From contig DASPLH010000224.1 in NCBI GenBank assembly GCA_035627675.1, forward strand, positions 1 through 6,238: a stretch of DNA of 6,238 nt, read 5' to 3'. The position numbers and the translations under genes are program-made. The notes beneath the pieces are model-generated. The model did not search any database. It was given only the letters and a program-made list of their open reading frames with translations, and was not told the origin of the DNA. Within the stretch, counting starts at the first letter, position 1; the number at the start of each line of letters is the position of its first letter. This DNA comes from DASPLH01 sp035627675 (lineage in GTDB: Bacteria > Acidobacteriota > Terriglobia > Terriglobales > Acidobacteriaceae). This document shows, piece after piece, positions 5,969 to 6,238 of the stretch.

Positions 5969-6238
5969 CGCGCACCTCGGTCGCTCGACTCGACGGCCGA
6001 GACGAATACATCTTCGACGGTGGCCGAAATCTGCTCGACGTTTTCGAACGGAACGGAGGCGGAGTTCAGAAGCGACTGGAGTTCCGGGATGCGTTTCCGC
6101 GCGTCGTCGAGGAGCAGGTGGACTCCGTCGCCGACGAGCACGGCGCTGTTGACCCCGGCGGCTGCCTGCACCACGTCGCGAACGCGGCGCGCCTCGGGCG
6201 TATGGACGGCCACGACGGAATTGCGAAGGCGCGCTTTC
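5965..6238 (-). CDS. ABC transporter ATP-binding protein, C-terminal end (first ATPase, runs off right edge)
   Basis: The minus-strand frame is open from the right edge to TGA at 5965, giving about 90 C-terminal residues. They match the accessory domain that follows the ATPase core in the neighbouring gene: a predicted beta-alpha-beta fold with GVNSAVLVGDGVHLLLDD, then VEQISATVEDVFVSAVES, whose EDVFVS is identical to the end of the next ATPase. A GTG at 6213 could be mistaken for a start, but sense codons continue upstream of it to the edge, and a free-standing 82-residue protein of this kind is not expected. The gene is therefore cut by the window. It ends with a 4-bp overlap into the second ATPase. 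The ATP-binding motifs would lie beyond the edge and cannot be checked. Identification rests on the C-terminal domain and position in the operon. Confidence 0.82.
   Translation of the reverse strand, partial: KARLRNSVVAVHTPEARRVRDVVQAAAGVNSAVLVGDGVHLLLDDARKRIPELQSLLNSASVPFENVEQISATVEDVFVSAVESSDRGAR

Noticed and set aside
5965..6213. A separate 82-residue gene starting with GTG at 6213
   Set aside because: The frame is open past 6213 to the window edge and the sequence is the C-terminal domain of an ABC ATPase, so it is a gene cut by the window.

Overview
The window is GC-rich, densely coded DNA from a Gram-negative bacterium. It encodes a TonB-dependent outer-membrane receptor, an outer-membrane beta-barrel and an inner-membrane ABC exporter. 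Receptor with an N-terminal carboxypeptidase-regulatory-like domain, signal peptides ending in '-AQ' and the type of small barrel protein all resemble Acidobacteriota. That placement is inferred from style, not from a marker gene. No tRNA, rRNA, CRISPR array, insertion sequence or phage gene was found.

Left part (1-1350), minus strand. A small secreted protein with a CX3C...H...CX2C cysteine pattern (967-1233) lies 67 bp upstream of a TonB-dependent receptor (1-899), whose C-terminal barrel lies outside the window. They look like one transcription unit and together suggest uptake or handling of a metal or metal chelate. The receptor's Shine-Dalgarno lies in a small GC hairpin. A 117-bp divergent spacer, rich in inverted repeats, separates this unit from a plus-strand DoxX-family membrane protein (1351-1782).

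Middle (1783-2744). A 330-bp gap has no convincing gene but holds several inverted repeats. The strongest is a two-tier hairpin (2045-2086) with an alternative pairing, just ahead of the ribosome binding site of a secreted 182-aa beta-barrel protein (2113-2661). A textbook intrinsic terminator (2703-2735) ends that gene and separates it from the convergent operon to its right.

Right part (2745-6238), minus strand. A tightly coupled ABC-2 exporter operon reads right to left: C-terminal end of a first ATPase (cut by the window), a complete second ATPase, then two paralogous six-helix permeases. Each ATPase/ATPase and ATPase/permease junction is a 4-bp ATGA overlap, and the two permeases are 6 bp apart. 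The layout matches YbhF-YbhS-YbhR type exporters of E. coli, except that the two ATPase halves fused in YbhF appear to be separate genes here. A HlyD-type periplasmic adaptor would be expected just beyond the right edge.

Most of the window is recognisable family content. The parts that deserve a second look are the small cysteine protein with its receptor and the structured leaders of three genes.
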